Source: Bacteroidaceae bacterium (GTDB lineage Bacteria; Bacteroidota; Bacteroidia; Bacteroidales; Bacteroidaceae). Taken from it: DNA of 64,000 bases. Both the position numbers and the translations under genes were made by a program. Positions 53,073 through 61,450 of this stretch are shown here, one piece after another. Location of the stretch: the NCBI GenBank assembly GCA_017442855.1, contig JAFSPM010000037.1:145963-209962 (forward strand), in the 5' to 3' direction. Every line of letters starts with the position of its first letter. Within the stretch, counting starts at the first letter, position 1. Under the pieces are notes generated by a model. It was not told the origin of the DNA and made no database searches. It worked only from the letters and a program-made list of their open reading frames with translations.

Positions 53073-55589
53073 TTAACCTACTGTTAGCTTCACTTCAGAC
53101 ACGCCAAACTCGCTCTTCACCTTCACAAAAATATCCCCAGGCTTAGCAAACGGACGAACGATAATCTGGGCATAGGCACGCCAAGTCTTGAATTGAGCAT
53201 GGTTGAAACTCTTCATGCCATCGATGCTGCCATTACCACACCCCACCAGTTCACCATTGCCAGTGACGGTCACCTCCACAGACACATCTATATCTGTCAC
53301 CTTGTTTTCTCCCCTGTCAACCACCTTCACCGTGATGTATGAAAGATCCTGACGATTAGGTTCCAAGAGCACCTTATCTGGCATCAGGCGTATGCCATGA
53401 GGCACGTTGGCCGTGCGAAGCACCGCCCTACCAATTACATTACCAGCTTTATAGGCAATTGCCTCTAAACGGCCTGGATCAAACGGCACCTCAAACTCTG
53501 CTATATAACGGTCGTTCACCTCAGCCTCGGCAATTGTCATGCCATGCAGCGTCAGTTTCACCTTATCACCTTTGGTGAACACCCTTACCTTCATGGGCTT
53601 ACCCTCGTTGCCTAACCAGTTCCAGTGATGGAACTCATTGGGCCATCCCCAAGGTGTCATATTCTCCACCATCCCCTCAGGAATAGGTTCGTGTACCAGC
53701 ATCTCCACAGGTGTAACATCCCATAGTACATTGCGGTAATAGCCTTGTGGCTTCTTACGTCCCGTGATGTCCAAATCGCCACACCAAGAAATATATTTTG
53801 GGAAGAGATTAGGCATGGTCTCAAACTGCAGGTCATACAGCATCTCAGGCTTAATGCCCTCTGGCAACTTCCCATCGTTCAGCACCATTTCCGCACGTTT
53901 ATCCACCTCCTTGGCATAAGTAGCCTCTCCGGCACTTACCTCACCCAGGTAGTCAAAGGCCGTCCACACAAAGTCGCCTATCACATACAACTTATCAAGC
54001 GCAGCCTTCCAGTAGTCGTATGCCTTCGATGAATAGGAAGCAGCCGTGAAAAACACTCGGTCAGGATGTGCCTCATGGTCAGCATCTATCTTGTTCGACA
54101 TGTTGTTATAGCCACAAATATCGAGCGCTTCCAGCTGAGGTTGTGCCTTCTCCCAACCGCCTGCTACCATGTGAGGCGAAACCACCTGTGTTACGAAACG
54201 AGTGGGGTCAAGCTCCTTCACACGCTTGATCAGTTCGCCCTGAATGCGCAAGGCATCCTCGGTCGATTGGTTAGGAATCTCGTTGCCGATGCTCCACATA
54301 ATCACACTCGGATGGTTACGGTCGCGCTTCACCATATTCGTGATATCAGGCTCCCATGTTTCCTTGAAATAGGTCGCATAGTCCTGCGGTGTCTTGTGTA
54401 CTTCCCACACGTCGGTAAACTCCTCGATGACAAGCATACCTAACTCGTCGCAGGCTTCGAGGAAGTAGGACGATGGTGGGTTATGCACCGTACGCACCGC
54501 ATTATAGCCTGCCTCTTTCAGCAGTTCCACCTTGCGGTATTCAGCACGTTTGAAAGCAGCAGCGCCCAGGAAACCATTGTCGTGGTGCACGCATCCGCCC
54601 TTGAGATCCAACATCTCACCATTCATACGGAAGCCCTTGTCGGCCGACACCTCAATCTTGCGCACACCGAACTTCTGCTTATATTCATCTAAAACCTTAT
54701 CACCTTTCTTGATGGTGATTTCAGCGGTATAAAGATACGGATTCTCCAACGACCAAATCACGGCACGGCTCACATGCATCATCTGCGTTACCTTTACCCA
54801 TGAGTTGGCCCTTACCTCAATCTCCTGGTGGGCATTGCCCACGTTCCTACCCTTCTGCGAGCGTATCACCACCTGCACACTGACGGTCTCGTCCTCGTTC
54901 GTCTCGTTCACCACACGCGCCTCCACGTCCACCTTGGTCTCATAGGCATCCAGGTAAGCCAGCGTCACAAAGGCACCCCATGGGTCCACATGTATCGGGT
55001 CAAACATCTCCAGCTTCACATCACGGTAGATGCCCGCCCCCGAGTACCAGTGCGCATTACGTCCGTTGTTCCGGCAGCGTACGGCGATGATATTGTCTTC
55101 GCCCACAGGGTTCAATGCATCGGTAATATCGTAATAGTAAGGAGTATATCCATTGACATGGTTGCCCACCATAATGCCGTTCACCCACACCTTGGTCTCG
55201 TTGTAGGTGCCGTCGAAGTTGATCTTCACCAGTTTGCCCTCGAAGCTCTTGTCGGTCTTGATGATCTTGCGGTACCATCCCGTACCCCCCATCACATGTC
55301 CGGTGGCATTACGTCCGGGAGATTGTTTGCTAAACGGACCAATCTGCTCGTCGTTGTCGCCTCCTGGCAATGGTATCAGACTGAAATCGTGCGGCAAATC
55401 CACTGGCTTCCAAGTAGTATCATCATAATCCATCATCTCTGCCCCCGCCAGTTCGGTAGGTGCAAAACGCCATCCGTCATTGATTAGAATCTCGCGAACG
55501 GGCTCTACATCGGGCATATCATAGTAGCGTCCATAGCTATAAGTACCTTCAGCAGGCATGCTCAACTGCTTAACTTGCGTCTTTTTCAT
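53073..55589 (-). CDS. GH2-family protein without signal peptide and with an altered nucleophile site
   Basis: 838 aa from MKKTQVKQLSMPAEGTYSYG; the frame extends 17 codons upstream without family likeness. No signal peptide is visible, so it may be cytoplasmic. Domains are a GH2 jelly-roll (WKPVDLPHDFSLIPLPGGDN, GTGWYRKIIK), linker, TIM-barrel, DUF4982-like and Ig-like domains. Acid/base Glu437 is intact in MWSIGNEIPNQ. The nucleophile segment reads FFTAASYSSKAYDYW where relatives have F(G)TESxPxxAxxYW, so Ala517 occupies the Glu place, 80 residues on. It could be inactive, or use a different residue. A TATCTTTG -7 element lies 29 nt upstream (minus, 55618-55625). Confidence 0.85.
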   Translation of the reverse strand: MKKTQVKQLSMPAEGTYSYGRYYDMPDVEPVREILINDGWRFAPTELAGAEMMDYDDTTWKPVDLPHDFSLIPLPGGDNDEQIGPFSKQSPGRNATGHVMGGTGWYRKIIKTDKSFEGKLVKINFDGTYNETKVWVNGIMVGNHVNGYTPYYYDITDALNPVGEDNIIAVRCRNNGRNAHWYSGAGIYRDVKLEMFDPIHVDPWGAFVTLAYLDAYETKVDVEARVVNETNEDETVSVQVVIRSQKGRNVGNAHQEIEVRANSWVKVTQMMHVSRAVIWSLENPYLYTAEITIKKGDKVLDEYKQKFGVRKIEVSADKGFRMNGEMLDLKGGCVHHDNGFLGAAAFKRAEYRKVELLKEAGYNAVRTVHNPPSSYFLEACDELGMLVIEEFTDVWEVHKTPQDYATYFKETWEPDITNMVKRDRNHPSVIMWSIGNEIPNQSTEDALRIQGELIKRVKELDPTRFVTQVVSPHMVAGGWEKAQPQLEALDICGYNNMSNKIDADHEAHPDRVFFTAASYSSKAYDYWKAALDKLYVIGDFVWTAFDYLGEVSAGEATYAKEVDKRAEMVLNDGKLPEGIKPEMLYDLQFETMPNLFPKYISWCGDLDITGRKKPQGYYRNVLWDVTPVEMLVHEPIPEGMVENMTPWGWPNEFHHWNWLGNEGKPMKVRVFTKGDKVKLTLHGMTIAEAEVNDRYIAEFEVPFDPGRLEAIAYKAGNVIGRAVLRTANVPHGIRLMPDKVLLEPNRQDLSYITVKVVDRGENKVTDIDVSVEVTVTGNGELVGCGNGSIDGMKSFNHAQFKTWRAYAQIIVRPFAKPGDIFVKVKSEFGVSEVKLTVG

Positions 55590-55617
55590 GATACAAGGTT
55601 TTTTACATTCATAGTTG

Positions 55618-55668
55618 CAAAGATAAAAAACTATTCGCATTTTTCATCATCCTAAAGCAAATAGTTTG
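55618..55668. promoter_or_regulatory. GH2 promoter, inverted repeat and leader-peptide -33 region
   Basis: The minus-strand TATCTTTG (55618-55625) serves the GH2 gene. An inverted repeat AACTATTCGC (55629-55638) / GCAAATAGTT (55657-55666), with one mismatch, lies just upstream of it and is an operator-like site. TTTG at 55665-55668 could be the -33 element for plus-strand transcription towards the leader peptide, whose -7 would be CACCTTTG at 55695-55702; that spacing (26 nt) is not ideal. Confidence 0.45.
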
Positions 55669-55730
55669 CGTCCAGGCATAAAAAAAGGCCCCCTCACCTT
55701 TGCAGGCAAGAGAGCCAAAAATCTAATAAT

Positions 55731-55775
55731 ATGGAAGAATGGTGGAGCTGGAGGGATTATTTTTATTATTATTAG
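55731..55775 (+). CDS. Aromatic-amino-acid leader peptide (attenuator type), orphaned
   Basis: A 14-residue ORF, MEEWWSWRDYFYYY, followed by TAG. Eight of 14 residues are Trp, Tyr or Phe, including TAT-TTT-TAT-TAT-TAT codons directly before the stop. This is what attenuator leader peptides of trp, phe or tyr operons look like. A CACCTTTG -7-like element stands about 30 nt upstream. No strong G+C hairpin with T-run follows, and the next gene is an integrase, not an aromatic-biosynthesis gene. The stretch 55776-55899 has no gene, is very AT-rich, and is where the left end of the element (attL) most likely lies. Confidence 0.6.
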   Translation: MEEWWSWRDYFYYY

Positions 55776-55899
55776 TTATTATCATGAAATCTTATTTGCT
55801 TGAATATATGACACTTACAAGAAAAGATAATTACATTCAATAACTGAAATAAAAATAAAAAAGGGGAGTAAAATATCATTTTTTGATTTTTTTTCCTCT

Positions 55900-55907
55900 T
55901 ATATTTG
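55900..55907 (+). promoter_or_regulatory. -7 element directly before the integrase gene
   Basis: TATATTTG ends 9 nt before the ATG at 55917, so the mRNA should be nearly leaderless. The TTTG at 55882-55885 is closer (14 nt) than the usual -33 spacing. Confidence 0.5.
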
Positions 55908-55916
55908 CAAAAAAAC

Positions 55917-57344
55917 ATGGACGGGAAATATAACATACGAGTCTTCATTAACAAGCCAAAATCTGCGACGGAAGGAGAGGAACCTTCTGGGCAGGTACAG
56001 GCTCGAGTGCGCTGGAAACAATATGAGGTATGTTTTACGGTTGGTTGTTATGCAAATCCAAGCAAATGGAACCTAGCCGGCCAATGTGCCATGAACAAGA
56101 CCATACATAGGCACAATGGAATACCCATGACAGCTATTTCAATCAACAATCTTGTTAACAAGACAAAGGATGCAGTGAAACTCTGTTTCACAAGATTCTT
56201 CGTTGAAAATATAATCCCTACAAAGGAAGAGCTACAAAATGCTGTCATTATAGAACTCTCAGGTGATGAGATAACAGCCAATGAAAGAAGAAAGAAAGCG
56301 AGAATGAGTCCTGTCCTAAAGACAGACATGACCATTTATGACTATTTTGACCTATATACCGACGAAGGAACCAAGATTAAGTTCTGGTCAATCAATATGA
56401 TCGAAAAGGTAAAAACTCTAATGAATCATTGGAAAGAGTTTGATCCGGAAAGAACTCTTCGACCAAAAGATATCACAGAAGACATCATGATGAAATTCCA
56501 AGCCCATTTGGTCGAAAAAGGACTTAGGAACGGATCCACCAACAAACTTATCAAGAGCACCCGGCATTTTTTTGTTTTTTGCAAAAAGAAAGGAGCTGGG
56601 GTTAGAGAGGAAGTATATAACTTTAACGGAACACTTACTGATGTCAGGGATAAAGAAATTGTATTCCTTACCTGGAATGAATTTAACCAGCTTTACTGCT
56701 ATACTATCCCAGACAACAAGAGATATTTGACAACAGTTAAAGACATGTTTATTTTTTCTTGTACTACAGGTTTACGCTATTCAGACATAGCTGCTCTGCA
56801 GAGAAGCAACATCATAAATGATGTCATTACAGTCGTGACAGAAAAAACAGATCACTTACTCAAGATTAACCTCAACAGATTTAGCCGGGAGATTATAGAA
56901 AAGCACAAGCTGTTCCCGCCCAAAAAAGGAAAAGCATTGCCTGTTATCAGCAATCAAAAATGCAATGAATACATCAAAGAACTATGCCAACTTGCTGGTA
57001 TAGATTCACTCGTCACCATAGCATATCGAAAAGGCAACAAGACATTCAAAGAACTTAAACCTAAATATGCAGCGATAACATTCCATTCAGGGAGAAGAAC
57101 ATTTGTCAGTCTGGCACTGAAGCTGGGGGCCACTCCTGAGGAGGTAAAGAAAATCACTGGACATCACAGCTACAAGATGATGCAGCGGTACATGGCTCAA
57201 GATGAAGAACAAAGAATACATGCAACAGCAGTATTTGACATTAGAAGTGAAAGAGACGAGCTAATGAAAACCATCAATAAATATTCTAACGAGCAGCTTC
57301 GGAATCTTATTTCATTGATGAATCAAACAACAAATATTGTTTAA
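55917..57344 (+). CDS. Tyrosine-type site-specific integrase
   Basis: 475 aa from MDGKYNIRVFINKPKSATEG; the TTG at 55905 lies in the -7 element. Arm-binding and SAM-like core domains lie at ~1-270. The catalytic residues are Arg in TTGLRYSDIAAL, Lys region VTEKTDHLLK, His-x-x-Arg in FHSGRRTFVS, His in TGHHSYKMM and nucleophile Tyr in QRYMA. This is the Bacteroidetes integrase type found on ICEs, mobilizable elements and conjugative transposons. Base composition from here to about 61.4 kb is clearly more A+T-rich than the chromosome to the left. Confidence 0.93.
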   Translation: MDGKYNIRVFINKPKSATEGEEPSGQVQARVRWKQYEVCFTVGCYANPSKWNLAGQCAMNKTIHRHNGIPMTAISINNLVNKTKDAVKLCFTRFFVENIIPTKEELQNAVIIELSGDEITANERRKKARMSPVLKTDMTIYDYFDLYTDEGTKIKFWSINMIEKVKTLMNHWKEFDPERTLRPKDITEDIMMKFQAHLVEKGLRNGSTNKLIKSTRHFFVFCKKKGAGVREEVYNFNGTLTDVRDKEIVFLTWNEFNQLYCYTIPDNKRYLTTVKDMFIFSCTTGLRYSDIAALQRSNIINDVITVVTEKTDHLLKINLNRFSREIIEKHKLFPPKKGKALPVISNQKCNEYIKELCQLAGIDSLVTIAYRKGNKTFKELKPKYAAITFHSGRRTFVSLALKLGATPEEVKKITGHHSYKMMQRYMAQDEEQRIHATAVFDIRSERDELMKTINKYSNEQLRNLISLMNQTTNIV

Positions 57345-57545
57345 TATTTGATATATAACATTCAATGTTTGATATTTGTTTTATGTCAAATATAATATAT
57401 CAATTGTTAAAGCAGTTTTATTTTCTAATATTCAATATATATTATTTGTTGTTTGTTTTTCAATATTCAATACTCAACATTAAATATTTGATATTTGATA
57501 TTCATTATTTGATATTTGATTTATATCGAAAATATCAATCCCCAG
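57345..57545. repeat. AT-rich degenerate repeats (TATTTGATAT / TTCAATATT type)
   Basis: Many overlapping copies of ATATTTGATATT-like and CAATATTCAAT-like words follow the integrase stop. A 66-codon frame through it (57365-57565) is only the translation of the repeat. It could be an iteron-like region, a site-specific recombination accessory region or slippage-prone DNA. Confidence 0.65.
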
Positions 57546-57681
57546 AAATTCTGGACATGAAATAAAAAAAAACAACTATACACACCTCACAAAGTTATCC
57601 GCTTTCGCTTCCAGAAAAAAGGCAGTTTATTCTTTTTCCCAAATGTTTGGCTGTTTCTCATTTTTTGAAATAAAAAGGGTG

Positions 57682-57689
57682 TATATTTG
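57682..57689 (+). promoter_or_regulatory. -7 element upstream of the mobilization genes
   Basis: TATATTTG; TTTG at 57664-57667 is a short-spaced -33 candidate. Transcription from here would give a leader of about 125 nt containing the oriT-like hairpin. Confidence 0.45.
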
Positions 57690-57692
57690 CCA

Positions 57693-57805
57693 GCAACATG
57701 GTTGCGTGGTTTGAAAAGCAAGTTGTGTTTTTGTGTACCAAAAAACAAACTCGCCCATGCTCCTGAAACCAGGATTCATGGGAAGAAAATAGCTCGCAAC
57801 TCGCC
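57693..57805. other. Candidate oriT region
   Basis: Directly before the relaxosome gene lie an inverted repeat GCAAC-ATG-GTTGC (~57694-57706), GTTTTTG...CCAAAAAAC, and a hairpin CCCATG-CT-CCTG-AAAC-CAGG-ATT-CATGGG (57754-57782). The last is bracketed by direct copies of AACTCGCC (57749 and 57797). Inverted repeats next to a nic site upstream of mob genes are usual for oriT. The nic position cannot be set from sequence alone. Confidence 0.45.
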
Positions 57806-57823
57806 ATTTTTAATACTTTTTTT

Positions 57824-58222
57824 ATGGGAAAATCAAATAAAAAAACAAGGCAAATTCATTTTCGCGTTACCGAAAAAGAATATGAGCTAATTCAAAAAAA
57901 GGCTTCTTCATACAAGAACCTTAGCTCTTTTTTTGTGAGAATGACCTATAAGTTCAATGACAAATATGATATCAAGAGCATTGAAGTTATGGAAGCAACA
58001 GGATCGGCATTTACAAAATGGAAGCAGGATCTAGATAATTTTAGCAGAAATATCAATGCCATAGCGAATTATTGCAATAGATGCGAACTACTTGGTATAG
58101 ATGATTTTGACCCTATAATAGAAACTAGGAAATATCTAAACCAGATGAACGAGTTTTTCAAGGACATCAATGCTTTTCATATTCGTTTTTTGACGTTTAT
58201 CGGTCGTTATAGGGCACATTAA
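57824..58222 (+). CDS. Mobilization accessory protein, ribbon-helix-helix type (MobC-like; called MobA in CTnDOT-type elements)
   Basis: 132 aa. Basic N-terminus MGKSNKKTRQIHFRVTEKEY followed by a helix pair (LIQKKASSYKNLSSFFVRMT) is the RHH DNA-binding pattern of relaxosome proteins. The C-terminal part (LDNFSRNINAIANYCNRCE) is the typical MobC-like helix. It would bind oriT and recruit the relaxase encoded next. Confidence 0.82.
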   Translation: MGKSNKKTRQIHFRVTEKEYELIQKKASSYKNLSSFFVRMTYKFNDKYDIKSIEVMEATGSAFTKWKQDLDNFSRNINAIANYCNRCELLGIDDFDPIIETRKYLNQMNEFFKDINAFHIRFLTFIGRYRAH

Positions 58223-58295
58223 ACTTGCTATCTTATACACGCCAAATAATACATATCGTATATTGAATTAAATCTGTCCTATGTTAATCGGTTTT

Positions 58296-58398
58296 CATTA
58301 TTTGTTATTTGATATTTGATATTTAATATTTGATATTCACTATTCGATATTCAATATTTGTCGTTTAATTTTTGATTTTCAATTTTCAATTTTTTTTA
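58296..58398. repeat. Second AT-rich repeat patch before the relaxase gene
   Basis: Repeated TATTTGATAT, TATTCGATATTCAATATT and TTTTCAATTTTCAA words, related to the patch at 57345-57545. It ends about 15 nt before the relaxase start, so it forms the spacer between the two mob genes. Confidence 0.6.
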
Positions 58399-58413
58399 AC
58401 TAAATATTATACT

Positions 58414-60003
58414 ATGATAGCTACTATCTTGACAAACTCGAAGTCTTTTTCAGCTGTTGATTACAACGAAGAAAGGTGCACTAGAGGAGAAGGAGAACTC
58501 TTGTGCGCAGAAAACTTCGGAGATGCGAAATCCTTGTTCACTTCAATGGCCGACTATAAAAACTATCTTAAAAAATGGAGTGAACGTAACACGAGGATTA
58601 AACAACCGCAGCTTCATGTATCAATATCGGCAAAAGGGAAGTCAATGTCAAAAGAAGAGCTAATGCAAGCTGGGAAGGACTGGCTAAACCAAATGGGATA
58701 TGGTGACAATCCCTACCTCATGTATTTTCATAAAAACACTAAGAATAATCATGTCCATATTATTACTACCAGGATAAACAGAGAAGGTGCCAAAATTTCA
58801 GATGCCTTTGAAAAAAGAAGATCTCTGAAAATCATTGATGCACTCTCGAAGACAAACAGACATGAAGAATTAAGACTGCTGGCAGCAGACAAACTCAGAT
58901 ATAGCTATGCCAATGCCAAACAATTTGCCTTATTGATGGAAAGAGCCGGATGTAAGGTGAAGGAATCAGGCAACGTCATCACTATAACAAGAGCTGGTAC
59001 AACTCTTGACATCAACATGGATCTGATATTGTTCTGCCAAAAAAGGTACTATAAGAAGATAGTGAAAGATGAAAAGAAAAAACTCAAATCTATATTCAAA
59101 AAATATTCTGCCAGAATGTCGAGAGAAGATTTCTGTTCCTATATAAGAACAAAGATAGGATGCGACATCTATTTCTTTGGCAATACAGATAGCCCCTATG
59201 GGTACGCTATAATTGATAACAAAAAAAGAAGAGTGTTATCGGGAAAGGATATCCTACCAATAAAAGAACTGCTGGAAAACTTCAAACAAGGCAGTAACAG
59301 AAAGGAATACTTCAATTCGATGATTAAACAAATCGTAAAAGAGAATCCCGGTATAACACGAAAAGACATAAACAAGAAACTATTAAAATTAGGAGCATAC
59401 ATCAAAGGAGATAATGTACTAAACAGATGGGGCAAAAAGGAAAAGATATGCACTCTCTATGAGAACATATCAAAGACAATACAAAACAACAATAAAAAAA
59501 AGTATATAATTGACAACTTTAATCCGACATCACAAATAGAACTCTTATGGATTGAAAAGAATTTTGGCATCAAATTAAACATGAATGACATCAAAATAAA
59601 CCAGAAAGAGGAAAATGATATCAATTACTACAAACAATACATAAACTGGATATTAAGCACAGATAATCCAAAGAACGAGTTCATCAAGCAACAGCTTTGG
59701 GTTTATAGAAACGGAAACGAAATCCTGTTCTTTGACGACAAAAAAAACAAAATCATAACAGGAAATGATATAGGAATAAATATTGAATATTTAAATGCAA
59801 GGATAACCACCAATGAAAAAGAAGACAATTCTATCTTTATCGATATGAACGGAGATGATAGAAATTATCCTGATGCTGTTGAAGCTGCTATTCAGGAGTT
59901 CATGAGTATAATGGAGTCAGGTCAAGGTGGCGGCGGCAACAATGACGATCCAGTCAGAAGAAACAGGAAAAAGAAAAAGAAGCAAGGAATGGTTAACTTA
60001 TAG
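58414..60003 (+). CDS. Relaxase/mobilization nuclease
   Basis: 529 aa from MIATILTNSKSFSAVDYNEE; an upstream TTG frame covers the repeat patch. The relaxase domain occupies residues 1-~230, with candidate catalytic Tyr near the N-terminus and the metal-binding His cluster YFHKNTKNNHVHIITTRIN (HxH). The C-terminal half is Lys/Asn-rich and less conserved, ending NRKKKKKQGMVNL. It nicks oriT and pilots the strand during conjugative transfer. No type IV coupling protein gene follows, so transfer would need a helper element. Confidence 0.88.
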   Translation: MIATILTNSKSFSAVDYNEERCTRGEGELLCAENFGDAKSLFTSMADYKNYLKKWSERNTRIKQPQLHVSISAKGKSMSKEELMQAGKDWLNQMGYGDNPYLMYFHKNTKNNHVHIITTRINREGAKISDAFEKRRSLKIIDALSKTNRHEELRLLAADKLRYSYANAKQFALLMERAGCKVKESGNVITITRAGTTLDINMDLILFCQKRYYKKIVKDEKKKLKSIFKKYSARMSREDFCSYIRTKIGCDIYFFGNTDSPYGYAIIDNKKRRVLSGKDILPIKELLENFKQGSNRKEYFNSMIKQIVKENPGITRKDINKKLLKLGAYIKGDNVLNRWGKKEKICTLYENISKTIQNNNKKKYIIDNFNPTSQIELLWIEKNFGIKLNMNDIKINQKEENDINYYKQYINWILSTDNPKNEFIKQQLWVYRNGNEILFFDDKKNKIITGNDIGINIEYLNARITTNEKEDNSIFIDMNGDDRNYPDAVEAAIQEFMSIMESGQGGGGNNDDPVRRNRKKKKKQGMVNL

Positions 60004-60150
60004 TCTATTTTCAATAATATTCATCATTTGCCATTTAATTTTCGTCATATATCAAATTTTTATGCGAAATTATTTGGTAGTTTTATCAATGTTTCGTATA
60101 TTTGCTAAAAAAATAATTGTTTCATTAACATTTCAACCTTTTATAAAAAA

Positions 60151-60837
60151 ATGCCAATCTTGATTTTCGCCAATCAAAAAGGAGGTGTAGGCAAGTCAAC
60201 TATAGCAACCTTGTACGCCAATCACCTTTCAGAAGAAATGAAAGACGTAAACGTGCTCGTTGTTGACGTGGACTTCCAAAAATCAATAAAGAGACTCAGA
60301 AATGAGGACCTTAATATGTATCGTCCTTCGCCTGAAGATATAGGTTATGAAATAGAGGACTTCAATCTTGATACAGAAGAAAAGGCAAAGAAGCTTATTC
60401 ACTACACTAAGAAGCTTTGTGACGAAAGGCCTAATACTGTTGTCATCTTCGATTTCCCGGGTAGAATTCCAGAAGAAATTCTGGGAAGGATCATCTATTA
60501 CGCGGATTATATAGTTTGCCCTATACAATACGAAGAAATTGTTATGAGCTCCACCAGTATACTTATTTCACTTATACATGGTATAAAAGGTAATACTACA
60601 AGGAAGACCATGCTGTTCGTACCCAATAGGATCTCTACTAATGAGGGTACTGTCAAAGAAAAACAAGAAAGGGTAAAAACAAATAAAATCCTTGCTAATT
60701 TCGGTACGATACTTCCATCTATCCCAAAATGTGTAGATCTGGGTAGGCTATGTACGCTTAAAAGCACAAAAAGACAAATTGAAGTAACGAAAAAGTGCTT
60801 TGAAGAGCTGGATAAGGCGATTTTTGGGGAAAAATAG
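60151..60837 (+). CDS. ParA/TraA-family ATPase
   Basis: 228 aa. Deviant Walker A FANQKGGVGKSTIATLYANH at the start, LVVDVDFQKS, and Walker B-like VVIFDFPGRIP. ParA-type ATPases (TraA in Bacteroides conjugative transposons) sit beside mob and tra genes and help maintenance or transfer. It starts 148 nt after the relaxase gene. Confidence 0.88.
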   Translation: MPILIFANQKGGVGKSTIATLYANHLSEEMKDVNVLVVDVDFQKSIKRLRNEDLNMYRPSPEDIGYEIEDFNLDTEEKAKKLIHYTKKLCDERPNTVVIFDFPGRIPEEILGRIIYYADYIVCPIQYEEIVMSSTSILISLIHGIKGNTTRKTMLFVPNRISTNEGTVKEKQERVKTNKILANFGTILPSIPKCVDLGRLCTLKSTKRQIEVTKKCFEELDKAIFGEK

Positions 60838-60888
60838 CCAAAATAATAACGTAATTTTGTTTATTTAATAAAAAAACACTAATTTTGT

Positions 60889-61359
60889 ATGGTGAAAGAT
60901 AGGAAAAATACGGTTTCGCTTGGTGAGGTCATGTCAGATGCTGACAAAGAAATATTGCAAAAACCACCTAGAGCCATGAAAGAGCTCGTTGAAAAAATTA
61001 CTGGTGTGAATAAAGAAAGTTCTGATAACGATCTTACAAAAGGAGGTGATGAAAGAAATAATTCTTTTACTAATACATCACCTTCGAATGTAAACAATAA
61101 GAGTCTGGAGGATAAAATTGTTTATTTCCAAAGAATGGGAAAAAACAAACAATCATCCCCCGTCTATCTTGAAAACAGTGTTAAGCAAAAGCTGGACTAT
61201 TTAATGAAAAGTCCTAAATATAAAGCCTTTGATAGGGTTTCGTTGATTTCTGGCATTGTGTCAGATTTTCTTGAAAAAGAAAAGGAGCAAATCAAGTTAG
61301 GAATGGAACTGACCCTAGAAAAAATTAAGAATGATTTCAATGATATGGCATCAATTTAA
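60889..61359 (+). CDS. DUF3408-like protein (TraB position)
   Basis: 156 aa. The polar, disordered N-terminal two thirds end in a small domain (SSPVYLENSVKQKLDYLMKS, then VSLISGIVSDFLEKEKEQIK) like the DUF3408 C-terminus, a probable RHH-like DNA-binding unit. In conjugative transposons it follows the ParA/TraA gene, as here, and it may be the ParA partner. A -7 element TAATTTTG lies at 60852-60859; a second identical word abuts the start codon. Confidence 0.65.
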   Translation: MVKDRKNTVSLGEVMSDADKEILQKPPRAMKELVEKITGVNKESSDNDLTKGGDERNNSFTNTSPSNVNNKSLEDKIVYFQRMGKNKQSSPVYLENSVKQKLDYLMKSPKYKAFDRVSLISGIVSDFLEKEKEQIKLGMELTLEKIKNDFNDMASI

Positions 61360-61395
61360 TTTTTTCACAAAAGGAGGGTTTTAAAAAACACCATA

Positions 61396-61430
61396 AAGAA
61401 AGAGGCACCCAAAATTGGATGCCTCTCTTT
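61396..61430. terminator. Bidirectional terminator
   Basis: AAAGAAAGAGGCA and TGCCTCTCTTT arms around CCCAAAATTGGA, with T-rich sequence on the plus side and A-rich before. It separates the plus-strand mobilization genes from the minus-strand cargo. Confidence 0.85.
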
Positions 61431-61450
61431 ATCTTTTTCTGACGTTATCC

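Noticed and set aside
57365-57565. 66-residue ORF after the integrase
   Set aside because: Its sequence (repeated YLIFD-like words) is only the translation of AT-rich repeats.
57687-57890. 67-residue ORF before the mob genes
   Set aside because: It overlaps the relaxosome gene start and the candidate oriT and has no protein-like pattern.
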